Source: Candidatus Palauibacter rhopaloidicola
GTDB taxonomy: Bacteria; Gemmatimonadota; Gemmatimonadetes; Palauibacterales; Palauibacteraceae
Assembly (NCBI GenBank): GCA_026914155.1
Contig: JAPPGH010000039.1
Location: 1 to 64,000, forward strand
Direction of reading: 5' to 3'
DNA length: 64,000 nt
The notes below the pieces were generated by a model. That model searched no databases. It was not told the origin of the DNA and saw only the letters and a list, made by a program, of their open reading frames with translations. Below, one piece after another: positions 1 through 8,474 of this stretch (position 1 is its first letter; the number at the start of each line of letters is the position of its first letter). The translations under genes and the position numbers were made by a program.

Positions 1-57
1 CGGTCGTGCAAATCAAGCGGGAATCTGCATGATTATGGGAGACAAGCCAGCCGACAC

Positions 58-399
58 TCAGCCCTGTGCCTCGATTCTCTCTCTCAACCGCTGCATGGCC
101 GCGGGTCCGTCCGACACACGGTCGTCCGCCAGTTCGCGAAGGGCGGTGTCGGCGATTTGGCGGAAGTGCGCTTGGACGCGGTCCAGAAGCGCGGGGGGGA
201 TCCGGTTCTTTTCCTCTTCGCTCAGACCTTCGTAGACCCACTTCTCGAGGAGCCTTCGGTGCTCCGCCTCCTCCAGCAGGCGCAACCCGTGCCGTACGAC
301 TTCGCTCGCCGTACGGTAGTCCCCCCGCGAGACCAGCCGCTCGATGAACGCGTCCTGTTGCGGAGGGAGCGAGACGTTTCGCGTTTGTCTGGTAGCCAT
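58..399 (-). CDS. ParD/CopG-like ribbon-helix-helix antitoxin, partner toxin not seen
   Basis: This 113-residue protein has the N-terminal pattern of ParD antitoxins: a short basic beta strand (residues 3-10, RQTRNVSLP) followed by a helix-turn-helix pair with 'RGDYRTASEVVRHGLRLLE' at about 24-42. This fold normally binds the operon promoter, while the acidic, Arg-rich C-terminal half would wrap the toxin. At 113 residues it is longer than the usual 80-90. I chose the second ATG at 399 because the conserved strand begins right after it; an ATG at 414 would add five residues. A ParE-type toxin would lie just below position 58, but only 57 bases remain there and the minus-strand frames I read contain stops, so the toxin is either beyond the edge or absent. 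Family call is firm; partner unknown. Confidence 0.8.
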   Translation of the reverse strand: MATRQTRNVSLPPQQDAFIERLVSRGDYRTASEVVRHGLRLLEEAEHRRLLEKWVYEGLSEEEKNRIPPALLDRVQAHFRQIADTALRELADDRVSDGPAAMQRLRERIEAQG

Positions 400-465
400 G
401 CTGCAAGATCGCACGTACCGGATGTTGTGGCAACAATTGCTACACCGAGGGAAACCAGCCGCTGC

Positions 466-1941
466 CTACCGCTGCTTCAGAGCCTCCGTCCCGAAGCGCT
501 CCGTTGCCTCCAGCACGGCCCGCACGTCGTCCCACGTCGTGTTGTAGTTCACGATGCACACCCTGAGCGCGAACTTGCCGGACACGACGGCGGAGGACAC
601 GAACGCGGGGTCCTCCCAGAACAGGCGGGCGAGCACCTCGCGGTTCAGTTCGTCCAGGGTTTCCTCGGCGATCTCCGCGCCGGTCTCCCCGGTGGAGGGC
701 CGGAACCGGAAGCACACGATGCTCAGCGTCGCCGGGCTCAGACACTCGAGGGCGGGGCTCGCGTCGATGTAGGCTTCCGCGCGGGCCGCCAGGTCCAGCC
801 CGTTCGCGATGCTGTCCCGGAACGCGGCCATCCCGAACGTCTGCACGGACATCCAGATCTTGAGCGCGCGGGCGGACCGGCTCATCTGCAGCCCCCGGTC
901 CGTCAGGTTGGGGTGGCCCGACCCCCACAGGGAGTCCTGGAGGAAGGTCGGCTGCACCCCGAACGGCTCCTCGAGCGTCGACACGTCCCGCACGAGCAGG
1001 CAGCCGACCTCGTAGGGCTGGAAGAACCACTTGTGCGCGTCGAGTCCGACCGAATCCGCCCGCTCGATGCCGCGCAGGAGCTTCCGGCCGCGTTCGGTCA
1101 CGATGGCGAACCCGCCGTACGCGGCGTCCACGTGGAACCAGATGTCCTCCGCCGCGCAGAAATCGGCCAGCTCCGGCAGCGGGTCGATGGCGCCGGTCGC
1201 GGTGGCGCCGGCGTTCGCGCACACGGCGATGGGGTTCCGCCCGGCGGCGCGATCCTCCGCCACCATGCGCGCGAGCGCGTCGAGGTCGATGCGGGAACGG
1301 CCGTCGCTCGGCACGATGCGGGCGTGATCCGGACGGATGCCCGCGATCTTCACGGCTCTGACGTGGGCGGGGTGGCTCTGGTCGCTCATGTACACGGTGG
1401 CGCGCTCCGGGTAGCCCGCGGCCTCCCGCGCCGCCACGAGGGCGTCCAGACTCGCGGCGGACCCTCCGCTCGTGAGCAGCCCGCCCGCCGTCTCCGGCAT
1501 GCCGAGCCAGCGCCGGAACCACTCGATGACGACGCATTCGAGCTGGCTCGGCCCGCTCCCCACCAGCCAGTTGCACGCGTTGAGGTTGTACCCGGAGGCG
1601 AGGAAGTCGGCGACGACGCCGGGCCACGTGGGACTCGACGGGACGAAGCCGAAGCAGCCGGGATGATCGAGCCGCAGCGCGAGCTTCAGCACATCGCGGA
1701 CGGCGCGCCCCATGACGTCGGCCGCCGGCTGCCCCTCCTCCGGCGGATCCTCCATGAGCCGCTCCTCGAGCGCATCGCGGAACTCCCCGTCCCACGCGCC
1801 CTCCCCGGCCAGCTCCCCCCGCCGCCGCACGAGGATCTCCGCCGCCTCCCGCGCCAGCTCGAGCATGGCCTCGGGAGACATCTCAAGCCTCTCGCCAACC
1901 CCGAGCTCGGAGGTCGTATCCGGCACCGTGTCCTGTCTCAT
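466..1941 (-). CDS. PLP-dependent group II amino-acid decarboxylase (aromatic-L-amino-acid decarboxylase-like)
   Basis: A 491-residue fold-type I pyridoxal-phosphate enzyme of the group II decarboxylase family (DDC, glutamate and tyrosine decarboxylases), which removes CO2 from an L-amino acid to give an amine. The PLP-binding lysine is Lys304 in 'LDAHKWFFQP', preceded by 'HVDAAYGGF', the usual Asp-x-Ala of the cofactor pocket. 'GLLTSGGSAASLDAL' matches the substrate and phosphate loop. Length fits the family. The open frame runs upstream to 2088, but the N-terminal 49 codons look unlike the family; ATG 1941 (or 1947), beside a G-rich GGATGGGG, leads directly into the helical N-terminus. It diverges from the serine hydrolase at 2120 across about 180 bp. 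Substrate cannot be told; an aromatic amino acid is the best guess. Confidence 0.88.
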   Translation of the reverse strand: MRQDTVPDTTSELGVGERLEMSPEAMLELAREAAEILVRRRGELAGEGAWDGEFRDALEERLMEDPPEEGQPAADVMGRAVRDVLKLALRLDHPGCFGFVPSSPTWPGVVADFLASGYNLNACNWLVGSGPSQLECVVIEWFRRWLGMPETAGGLLTSGGSAASLDALVAAREAAGYPERATVYMSDQSHPAHVRAVKIAGIRPDHARIVPSDGRSRIDLDALARMVAEDRAAGRNPIAVCANAGATATGAIDPLPELADFCAAEDIWFHVDAAYGGFAIVTERGRKLLRGIERADSVGLDAHKWFFQPYEVGCLLVRDVSTLEEPFGVQPTFLQDSLWGSGHPNLTDRGLQMSRSARALKIWMSVQTFGMAAFRDSIANGLDLAARAEAYIDASPALECLSPATLSIVCFRFRPSTGETGAEIAEETLDELNREVLARLFWEDPAFVSSAVVSGKFALRVCIVNYNTTWDDVRAVLEATERFGTEALKQR

Positions 1942-2119
1942 CCCCATCCGCAGTGGAACTCGTTGCGCGAACCATGTTCCGATCAGGTAGGTCGCCGCCC
2001 AACGGAACCCGCCGGTGCGCCTCCCGCAACCCTCGCAGACCCGCCCGCCCGAAACATCGACGCGGGAAGCCGCGTCCATACCCACCACGTCTACTCAACC
2101 CACAGAGACAGGGGGCGTG

Positions 2120-4009
2120 ATGCGCGGACTTCGTTCCATCCTATTGACGTTCACGTGCGCGCTGCCGCTCGCTCTCTCGGCCCAGGAAGCCGAGCCGATG
2201 GCTCTGCCCCTGGGCGTCGTCACCGTCGACATCGAGGATCTCACGGCCGAGATCCGGCAGATCCTCGAGGAGCACGGAATCCCCGGCGTCACGATCGCGC
2301 TGGTCAGCCGGGATCGGACGATCTGGGCCGGCGGCGTCGGCGTGGCGGACGTCGCGGCTGGAGTCGACGTGACCGGGGACCACCTGTTCCGGGTCGGATC
2401 CATCTCGAAGAGCTTCACGTCCCTGGCGGTCCTGCGCGCGGTCGAAGCGGGTCTCCTCGATCTCGATACTCCGGTGCGCACCCTCGCCCCCGAGGTCGAG
2501 TTCACCAACCGCTGGGAGGAGACGCATCCGGTTACGGTGGCCACGGTCATGGAGCACACAGCGGGGTTCGACGACATCCACTTCCGCGAGTTCGCAAAGG
2601 TGGATGACCCCGCGATGACCCTATTCGAGGGCCTGGCTTACAACCCCAACTCTCGAGTGAGTCGCTGGCGGCCGGGCACGCACATGTCGTACAGCAACTC
2701 CGGTCCGGGGATCGCCGCGTACATCGTCGAGAAACTCACGGGCGAGGATTTCGAGGACTATGTGCGAGAGCAGGTGTTCGATCCCCTCGGCATGGAGAAC
2801 TCGACCTTCCGCTTCCCGCGCGACCCGGCCCTGATGGCGAAGGGCTACGGGGCCAACGGGGTCACAGAGGCGAACTATGATCACATCATCGTCAGACCCT
2901 CGGGGGCGCTGAACACCTCCGCGGCGGAGATGGCCCGCTATCTGCGCATGATGATCAACCGGGGCACGCTCGACGGAGTCCAACTGCTCGCCCCCGAGAC
3001 CATCACGCGGATGGAGACGCCGACGACGACCCTCGCCGCGCGCGCCGGGTTCACCTACGGCTACGGCCTCGGCAACCGGGCGATGATCGTGAACGGGCAC
3101 CTGTTCCACGGCCATGGCGGGGGCATCACGGGATTCTCGTCGAGAAGCGCCTATTCTTCCGAACTCGGCGTGGGCCTGTTCGTGTCGGTCAACCGGCCGA
3201 GCCGCGGGATCGCCGACATCTGGGACCTCCTCGCCGAGCGGCTGACCGAGGGGTTCGAGAAACCCGCCGGCGCGGTCGCGGCACTCTCCGACCGGGAACT
3301 GCGAGCCGTGACCGGCACGTATCAGAACGTGACGCCGAGGGTGCAGCTGATGTACGTCGTCACGCGCTTCTTCGACATCCGGCGCGTCACTCTCGAGGAG
3401 GGGAAACTCTTCATCCAGGGGATCGGCGGCGACGAGAAGAGAGAACTCATTCCCGTCACGGCGAAGAGCTTCCGGTACCAGGACGAACCGGTGGCGAGCG
3501 TATTCAACGTCGTCGACGAAGATGGACATCAGATCCGGCAAGCCGGATCCAACCACCGGAGGGTCTCAGCCGCCTGGCCGTATTTCCAGTTTGCGGCCGC
3601 GGCAACGACGCTGGTGCTCTTGATCTCGGCCCCGCTCTTCGCGCTGGTATGGGTGCCCGCCAGGATCCTGGGCCGCATGAAGACGGTCCCGCTCCGGACG
3701 CTGCTGCTGCCGTTGTTGGCCACGCTCGCGGTTGCGGTCGCGTTCATGTCGTTCCTCCTGCCGTTCACACTGGGAGGTTCCAGCGCAACCTTGGGCACGT
3801 TCTCGGGGATGTCTCTGGCGATCTTCCTCGGCTCGCTGCTGTTCGTGGTACTCACAGTGCTGAGCCTCTACGCCACGTTCCGCCCGTCCGCTGCCGACAC
3901 GGGCCGGTTCGTCCGGCTGCACGGAAGGCTCGTCAGCGTCGCTTGCACGGTCGCCCTGGTCTTCCTGTGGACGCACGGACTGATCGGCCTCCGAACGTGG
4001 GCGTACTGA
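2120..4009 (+). CDS. Serine beta-lactamase-like hydrolase with C-terminal membrane domain
   Basis: This 629-residue protein belongs to the class C beta-lactamase/esterase (PF00144-type) family. It has a signal peptide (about 1-22, ending at 'ALSAQEA') and the three catalytic motifs: SxxK as Ser94-Ile-Ser-Lys97, YxN as Tyr191-Ser-Asn193, and a His-Gly box near 330-335 ('HGHGGGITGF') in place of KTG. A spacer domain follows. The C-terminal part (about residues 490-629) holds four hydrophobic segments, so the enzyme is probably anchored with its catalytic domain in the periplasm. This layout is common in peptidases and esterases of Gemmatimonadota and Bacteroidota. ATG 2120 is preceded by GGGGGCG and starts at the signal peptide; the 35 upstream codons in the open frame do not look coding. 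True substrate (D-amino peptide, ester or lactam) is unknown. Confidence 0.88.
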   Translation: MRGLRSILLTFTCALPLALSAQEAEPMALPLGVVTVDIEDLTAEIRQILEEHGIPGVTIALVSRDRTIWAGGVGVADVAAGVDVTGDHLFRVGSISKSFTSLAVLRAVEAGLLDLDTPVRTLAPEVEFTNRWEETHPVTVATVMEHTAGFDDIHFREFAKVDDPAMTLFEGLAYNPNSRVSRWRPGTHMSYSNSGPGIAAYIVEKLTGEDFEDYVREQVFDPLGMENSTFRFPRDPALMAKGYGANGVTEANYDHIIVRPSGALNTSAAEMARYLRMMINRGTLDGVQLLAPETITRMETPTTTLAARAGFTYGYGLGNRAMIVNGHLFHGHGGGITGFSSRSAYSSELGVGLFVSVNRPSRGIADIWDLLAERLTEGFEKPAGAVAALSDRELRAVTGTYQNVTPRVQLMYVVTRFFDIRRVTLEEGKLFIQGIGGDEKRELIPVTAKSFRYQDEPVASVFNVVDEDGHQIRQAGSNHRRVSAAWPYFQFAAAATTLVLLISAPLFALVWVPARILGRMKTVPLRTLLLPLLATLAVAVAFMSFLLPFTLGGSSATLGTFSGMSLAIFLGSLLFVVLTVLSLYATFRPSAADTGRFVRLHGRLVSVACTVALVFLWTHGLIGLRTWAY

Positions 4010-4142
4010 GTCACTCTCGGCGCGGGCTTTCTGATCGTGTGGGGTGGCAAGAACCTGCTTTACCCTCTACTTGAGGGGCGGTATTCTCGATCCCGCCGCG
4101 ATTTTCGGAGCACCAGTGGCTGTTCCGCGAAGGGAGAGGCGA

Positions 4143-4541
4143 ATGAGGAGTGTTCGCGCGGCCCGTATCTGCCTGGTCCTGGCGTCGGCCGTTCTCATGA
4201 GCGGGTGTTCGGCGCTGTTCATGAGCCGGCCTCCGCTGGGTGACGGTCCGCTGCCCGAAGGAACCTGTGCGACATCGGCCCTGGCGCCCGTGCTCGATGC
4301 AGCAATGAGTGCGTTCATGGTCTCGGGCATGGTTGCCATAGCTACAGACGAGGTGGAGAACGATCTTGAGGAGGTGGGCTTCGTAATACTCGGGCTTCCG
4401 ACTGCCGCATGGGGTTACTCCGCCTACAAGGGGTTCAATTGGACCAGCGAGTGCCGGCGGCGGGAGGCCCTGAGCGAGGAAGCCATCGCCGACCATCTCC
4501 GCGCCCTGGCGCGTAACGCGGGGGCCCCCGACGATTCCTGA
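4143..4541 (+). CDS. Small predicted lipoprotein of unknown function
   Basis: This 132-residue protein starts with a type II (lipoprotein) signal: basic 'MRSVRAAR', a hydrophobic core, and lipobox 'LMSGC' with the modified cysteine at about residue 22. A strong GGGAGAGG sits just upstream of ATG 4143 and fixes the start; the open frame above it (to 4044) lacks a signal. A second hydrophobic stretch (about 60-75, and again near 85-100) and two further cysteines (near residues 42 and 108) may form a membrane or disulfide-linked hairpin. No family recognised. Its stop codon overlaps the likely start of the following outer-membrane protein, so the two are probably translated together and may act together at the outer membrane. 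Confidence 0.72.
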   Translation: MRSVRAARICLVLASAVLMSGCSALFMSRPPLGDGPLPEGTCATSALAPVLDAAMSAFMVSGMVAIATDEVENDLEEVGFVILGLPTAAWGYSAYKGFNWTSECRRREALSEEAIADHLRALARNAGAPDDS

Positions 4542-5355
4542 GCGCCGCCGCATTGCCGCCCTGTCCGGGCTTTTCCTCGGGCTGGGCTGCCTCCTGGCCG
4601 CACCGTCCGCCGTCGCCGCGCAGGCGCCCGCCGGTCCCGGCCCGATCTTCCTCAGCGTCGGCGTTGCCGCCGTCCTCCCGGCCGATGTCCGCTTCGTCGA
4701 CGGCGACGACGCGGGCGCGGCGGCGCTCTATGGGGACGACCAGTCCGACGCCGGCACGCTCGGGGCCGGGCTGGAGTACGGCCTCGCGGCGGGCTACCGG
4801 CTCGGGGCGTTTCGCGCGCAGGTGGAGTTGGCGCTCACCGGCCAATTCACGTACGAGGGCCGATCGAACTACGCGGGCGCCGGGGCGGTGCAGCCGACCG
4901 AGGCGCGCATCACGGCCCGCCGGCTGCTGCTGTCCGGGTTTTACGAGTTCAGGGCGCTCGGCGCGCTGCAGCCGTGGGCGGGCGGGGGACTGGGCGCGAA
5001 CCGATACCATCTCTCCGACTACGTCCAACGGTTCCCCAGCCCCGACGATTCCTCCGGCCGCCTCCGCAGGGGACCTGGCGGCGAGGTGCCCTCCACGTCT
5101 CTTCCCGAGGGCACGGGCTACGGTTTCACATGGATGCTCGCCGCCGGCCTGACCGTCCCCCTGGGCGGCGACATCCTGCTGGACTTCGGATACCGCTACA
5201 CGGACGCCGGACGCATCGGCACCGCCGTCGGCGAGGTCGAGGTGGTCCGCTACAACGAAGACGGAAGCCGCCAACTCCGGCGGATCACCATCAACCCGAC
5301 CATCGCCGACCTCCGCCACCACACCCTCACCGCCACCCTCCGCTGGCTCCCCTAG
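4534..5355 (+). CDS. Outer-membrane beta-barrel protein with a probable non-canonical start codon
   Basis: The frame encodes a signal peptide ('RRRIAALSGLFLGLGCLL', cleavage near 'AVAAQAP') followed by alternating strand patterns such as 'GPIFLSVGVAAVLP', 'LEYGLAAGYRL', 'WMLAAGLTVPLGG' and 'LLDFGYRYTDAG', ending in 'LTATLRWLP'. This is typical of an 8-10 stranded OmpA/OmpW-like barrel of about 270 residues. From the in-frame stop at 4471 to the signal peptide there is no ATG, GTG or TTG. The best candidate is ATT at 4534, overlapping the previous stop by 8 bases and lying about 9 bases after a GGGGG run. CTG at 4561 is an alternative that loses the arginines, and GTG 4822 would start inside the barrel with no signal. 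Function beyond an outer-membrane barrel is unknown. Confidence 0.7.
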   Translation: MPERRRIAALSGLFLGLGCLLAAPSAVAAQAPAGPGPIFLSVGVAAVLPADVRFVDGDDAGAAALYGDDQSDAGTLGAGLEYGLAAGYRLGAFRAQVELALTGQFTYEGRSNYAGAGAVQPTEARITARRLLLSGFYEFRALGALQPWAGGGLGANRYHLSDYVQRFPSPDDSSGRLRRGPGGEVPSTSLPEGTGYGFTWMLAAGLTVPLGGDILLDFGYRYTDAGRIGTAVGEVEVVRYNEDGSRQLRRITINPTIADLRHHTLTATLRWLP

Positions 5356-5392
5356 CTCCGGACATCAATCGACTTGGCTGTCTTCGTACCGG

Positions 5393-5671
5393 TCAAAAGC
5401 CCACGTCGAGTTCATTGGCCAGTGTCTCGATGGCTTCCTTGGCGGGGACGCCTCGGTCTCCGGCCTTGTATGCCCGGAGCGCCTCGCGCCACAGGTGGCC
5501 CCGTTCGGCCGAATGGATCAGGAAGTCGTAGCGCTCCGGACTCATCACGACCATCGCGGCTTCGCCGTTCTGCGTGATGGTCTCGACGCGCCCGTCCCGG
5601 ATCCGCTCCAGGTGTTCGCTCGTCCGCTGCCGAAAGTGACTCAACGCGTATGTGTCCTGAGTGCGGTGCAT
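5393..5671 (-). CDS. Phd/YefM-family antitoxin, apparently orphan
   Basis: This roughly 92-residue protein matches the prevent-host-death/YefM fold: 'YALSHFRQRTSEHLERIRDG' (the N-terminal DNA-binding alpha/beta unit) and the hallmark 'ETITQNGEAAMVVMSPERYDFL'. The C-terminal region, which would bind a RelE, YoeB or Doc toxin, is present. I start it at ATG 5671 because GGGAGAGG lies immediately upstream; ATG 5683 would add four residues. A toxin would normally follow within a few bases on the minus strand, but only 37 bases separate this gene from the convergent barrel gene ending at 5355. The antitoxin therefore stands alone, either as a leftover of a lost module or as a free transcriptional regulator. 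Confidence 0.82.
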   Translation of the reverse strand: MHRTQDTYALSHFRQRTSEHLERIRDGRVETITQNGEAAMVVMSPERYDFLIHSAERGHLWREALRAYKAGDRGVPAKEAIETLANELDVGF

Positions 5672-5784
5672 GACCTCTCCCATACGTTATTCAGATCAAA
5701 TACAGTATGGCGGACTGCGAGCCGCCCGTCCAGCTCGGTGAGCCGCCCCGGCATCCGCTACAATGAGCCCGTAGAGCCCCCCGA

Positions 5785-5806
5785 AAACGTTCCCGCGGGA
5801 ACGTTT
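5785..5806. repeat. 22-bp perfect palindrome, core CGTTCCCGCGGGAACG
   Basis: AAACGTTCCCG followed by its exact reverse complement lies in the divergent 160-bp gap between the Phd antitoxin (start 5671) and the DUF6624 gene (start 5844). The 16-bp core is identical to palindromes at 24100, 25554 and 26793. It could form a strong GC hairpin in RNA or be a protein-binding dyad. It is 37 bp upstream of the ATG of the next gene, where an operator would be sensible. Confidence 0.75.
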
Positions 5807-5843
5807 CGACGCGGATGGCGCGGATCCTCCGGACCCACGACGG

Positions 5844-6443
5844 ATGAACGAGACGCTCAGGGACGAACTGCTGGAGATGGCACGGCGGGACGAGGCCGTG
5901 CGGGCCGAACTCGTGGCCTCGGGTGAACTGTTCGGCGGCTACGAGCCTCGGATGGCGCGCGTCCACGAGCGGAACGCGCGGCACCTTGGCCGGATCATCG
6001 AGTCGGTCGGGTGGCCGGGCACGGACCTCGTCGGCCCCGAAGGCGCGGAGGCCGCGTGGATCATTCTGCAGCACGCGATCGCGGAGCCTGGCCTGCTCCG
6101 GCGAGCGCTGCCTCTCCTCCAGACCGCGGCCAGGGAAGGGAGGGCGTCTCCCCGGCACGCGGCGATGCTGGAGGATCGGATCCGCTTCTTCGAGGGCCGG
6201 CCGCAGCGCTACGGGACGCAGTTCGACTGGGACGCCGACGGTAAGCTCTCGGCGGGCGAAGTGGACGACCCGCAGCGGCTCGATGAGCGGCGCCACGCCG
6301 TCGGACTCCCACCGCTGGCCGAGCAGATGGATGAGGCCCGCGCCCGCGCGACGGCCGAGGGAGATGGGCCGCCGACGGATCACGAGGCGTACGCAAGAGC
6401 CCGCGACGAGTGGGCCGCAAGCGTCGGCTGGCGCGCCCACTAA
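5844..6443 (+). CDS. DUF6624-family protein
   Basis: This 199-residue cytoplasmic protein resembles the DUF6624 family, which is widespread and uncharacterised. It is helical, opening with 'LRDELLEMARRDEAVRAEL' and containing the conserved 'IIESVGWPG', an 'AAWIILQHA' helix (about 71-79), and 'AMLEDRIRF' followed by 'GTQFDWDADGKL'. The last motif resembles an EF-hand-like Asp-rich loop (DWDADGKLSAGE, about 130-141), and 'RRHAVGLPPLAEQM' is the usual family ending. There is no signal peptide or membrane segment. The start is ATG, preceded by a palindrome that may be regulatory. Biological role unknown. Confidence 0.8.
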   Translation: MNETLRDELLEMARRDEAVRAELVASGELFGGYEPRMARVHERNARHLGRIIESVGWPGTDLVGPEGAEAAWIILQHAIAEPGLLRRALPLLQTAAREGRASPRHAAMLEDRIRFFEGRPQRYGTQFDWDADGKLSAGEVDDPQRLDERRHAVGLPPLAEQMDEARARATAEGDGPPTDHEAYARARDEWAASVGWRAH

Positions 6444-6455
6444 TAGGCGACACCG

Positions 6456-7064
6456 CTACGCGAGGGCCGAGACGGCGATCGAGAGCCCGAGGGCACCGAG
6501 AATTGAGGCCGCGGCGCGATCGATGTAGAGCCTCGCCCGCATGTACCGCGCGGCGACCGCCTGAGTGCTCATGCAGAAGGCGAGCGTCGTGTAGAACACG
6601 ATCTCGACCAGCAGGTGGTTGGCGACGATCACGAGGCCGTTGGCCGGACTCAGTCCAGCGGGGAAGATCGCGACGATCACGGCGGCCGCGAAGAGCACGG
6701 ACTTGGGGTTCGAGAGGTTGATGAGAATCCCCCGGAGGAAGGCTTGGCGTTGGGGGGCGGAGCGGGTCCGCGGGGATTTCGCGGCGCTCGTCCACATCCG
6801 GTAGGCGAGATAGAACAGGTAGAGCGCCCCCGCCGTTCTCATGGACCCGTACAGCCACGGCAGCCGCTCGAAGACGAGCCCCAGCCCGCCCGCGGCGAGC
6901 AGCGTCCACGTCGCGGCCATCGCACCGAGACCGGCCCCGACCGCGATGCCGGTCGCGCGTCCGGAGCGGAGCGCGGTCTGGACGGCCACCAGAAGGGCGG
7001 GCCCCGGGCTCGCGATCGCGAACAACAAGGCGACGTTGAACGCAAGAAGTTGTCCCGGCGTCAT
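6456..7064 (-). CDS. LysE/RhtB-family amino-acid exporter
   Basis: This 202-residue integral membrane protein shows the LysE/RhtB signature near the N-terminus, 'ASPGPALLVAVQTALRSG' (about 19-36), which contains the conserved Pro-Gly-Pro of the first helix. It has about six hydrophobic segments and 'GILINLSNPKSVLFAAAVI' (about 114-132), the second family hallmark. Such proteins export amino acids or homoserine-lactone-like solutes using the proton gradient. ATG 7064 begins the canonical 'MTPGQLLAFN'; ATG 7082 would add six residues. It converges with the DUF6624 gene only 12 bases away. Specific substrate cannot be read from the sequence. Confidence 0.88.
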   Translation of the reverse strand: MTPGQLLAFNVALLFAIASPGPALLVAVQTALRSGRATGIAVGAGLGAMAATWTLLAAGGLGLVFERLPWLYGSMRTAGALYLFYLAYRMWTSAAKSPRTRSAPQRQAFLRGILINLSNPKSVLFAAAVIVAIFPAGLSPANGLVIVANHLLVEIVFYTTLAFCMSTQAVAARYMRARLYIDRAAASILGALGLSIAVSALA

Positions 7065-7224
7065 GTGCCCAAGATCGCACATCCGTCACGTTGACGCGCA
7101 ACCCGGCCCTCCAAGGAGGCGCGCCTTGCGCTCATCGAATGCGAGTCGCACGCGTCCCGGGCCAAGAGCCGGCGGTGGGCCGTCGAGTCCGGGGCGCCGC
7201 CCGGGTGCGGGTCTTCCGCGGGAG

Positions 7225-7473
7225 TCAGTCGTCGCCGAACACGCGGTCGGGGCCCTCTTCCAGCAGTCTCGTGAGTAGCCGGAAGCAGATCGAGAGGCAG
7301 ATGAAGCACAGGATGACGCCCGCGAGCGCTACGTAGCGCCCCCAGCCCGGCCCGAACCAGGCCAGCATTCCACCGCACACCGCCCCGGCGCCACAGCACA
7401 CCAGCGCGAGGCGATACCACTTCGGCCAGTACTTCGGCGACCACCTGCGCGACCACTTGCCCATGGCGCTCAT
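7225..7473 (-). CDS. Small two-helix membrane protein of unknown function
   Basis: An 82-residue protein with a basic, Trp-rich N-terminus ('KWSRRWSPKYWPKWYR') and two hydrophobic segments (about 22-40 and 45-66), the second rich in Cys ('CFICLSICF'). It ends in an acidic tail. No family recognised. Start is ATG 7473, or ATG 7464. It stands alone: 160 bases from the LysE gene downstream and 110 bases from the divergent ABC gene. Composition is protein-like rather than arginine/proline-rich shadow sequence, which is the main reason I accept it. Confidence 0.55.
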   Translation of the reverse strand: MSAMGKWSRRWSPKYWPKWYRLALVCCGAGAVCGGMLAWFGPGWGRYVALAGVILCFICLSICFRLLTRLLEEGPDRVFGDD

Positions 7474-7583
7474 CCTCCCGGTCTCCGGAACAATGGAATC
7501 GGTGAGGATTATACGCCACTATCGTCCCACCCGTGCCCCGATCCAGGGGGTCGAGACCAGGCCGACAACGGAAGGCCGCCGCC

Positions 7584-8474
7584 ATGCTTGAGATCCGCAA
7601 CCTCGTCAAGGTCTATCCCGGCCCCGTGCCGGCACTGCAGGGCGTGTCGCTCGACGTGCCGACGGGGATGTTCGGGCTCCTCGGCCCCAACGGGGCGGGG
7701 AAGACCACCCTCATGCGTATCGTGGCCGGGCTCCTGGAACCGACGGCCGGCACCGTCCGCTTCAACGGCGAGGACATCGTCGCCGACCCCCGCCGCATCC
7801 GCCGCCAACTGGGCTACCTGCCGCAGGACTTCGGCTTCTATCCCCATCTCACGGGCGAGTCGATGCTGCGCTTCCTGCTCGTCCTCAAGGGAGTGGAGGC
7901 GCCGCGGGGCGTGAGACGCCTCGCCGCGGAACTGCTCGACCGCGTGAACCTTTCCCATGCCGCAAGGCGCAGGGTGAAGGGCTACTCCGGCGGCATGCGG
8001 CAGCGGCTCGGGATCGCGCAGGCGCTGGCGGGCGACCCCCGGCTCCTGATCGTGGACGAGCCGACGGCGGGCCTCGACCCGGAGGAGCGGCTCCGCTTCT
8101 ACCGCCTGCTCGCGGAACTGGCCGAAGACCGCACGGTGCTCCTCTCCACGCACATCGTGGACGACATCTCCGTGCTCTGCCCCCGCGTCGCGATCATGTA
8201 CGAGGGCCGCTTCGTGGCCGACACGACGCCCGCCGAGGCCCGGGGCCGTCTCGCGGGCACGATCTACCAGGGCGCGGTCGCCAAGGAAGATCTCGCGGCG
8301 GTCGACCGCGACTTCCGCGTCACGCAGGCGATCCTCATCGAGGGCCGCAACCAGGTCCGCATCCACCTCCCCGAGGGCGTGCCGCCGGAGGGCTTCGAGG
8401 CGGCCGACCCCACGCTGGAGGACGCCTACCTCCTCCTGGCCCGGGCCCACGCCGGAGACGAGAGCGCGGCGTGA
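7584..8474 (+). CDS. ABC transporter ATP-binding protein, partner of the permease-M1 peptidase fusion
   Basis: A 296-residue ABC ATPase. Walker A is 'GPNGAGKTT' (about 37-45), the Q-loop is 'LGYLPQDFGFYP', the signature is 'YSGGMRQRLG' (about 134-143), Walker B is 'LLIVDEPTAGLDP', and the H-loop His is in 'LLSTHIVDD'. It is of the drug/lipid-export (CcmA-like) subclass, with a C-terminal extension of about 80 residues. ATG 7584 starts the canonical strand 'MLEIRNLVKVY'; earlier in-frame codons look non-coding. The stop overlaps the GTG of the next gene by 4 bases, so ATPase and permease are translationally coupled and form one transporter. Cargo unknown. Confidence 0.93.
   Translation: MLEIRNLVKVYPGPVPALQGVSLDVPTGMFGLLGPNGAGKTTLMRIVAGLLEPTAGTVRFNGEDIVADPRRIRRQLGYLPQDFGFYPHLTGESMLRFLLVLKGVEAPRGVRRLAAELLDRVNLSHAARRRVKGYSGGMRQRLGIAQALAGDPRLLIVDEPTAGLDPEERLRFYRLLAELAEDRTVLLSTHIVDDISVLCPRVAIMYEGRFVADTTPAEARGRLAGTIYQGAVAKEDLAAVDRDFRVTQAILIEGRNQVRIHLPEGVPPEGFEAADPTLEDAYLLLARAHAGDESAA

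Noticed and set aside
1..57. Start of a ParE-type toxin just left of the ParD-like gene
   Set aside because: The minus-strand ATG at 30 meets a stop after five codons; the short remaining piece gives no support for a toxin inside the window.
157..2607. 816-codon plus-strand frame spanning the decarboxylase and the serine hydrolase start
   Set aside because: It is arginine/proline/histidine-rich and antisense to a PLP decarboxylase with all family motifs, so it is a high-GC shadow.
4553..5152. 199-codon plus-strand frame overlapping the beta-barrel gene, starting at TTG
   Set aside because: The Pro/Ser/Arg-rich product has no barrel or signal pattern, while the other frame has both.
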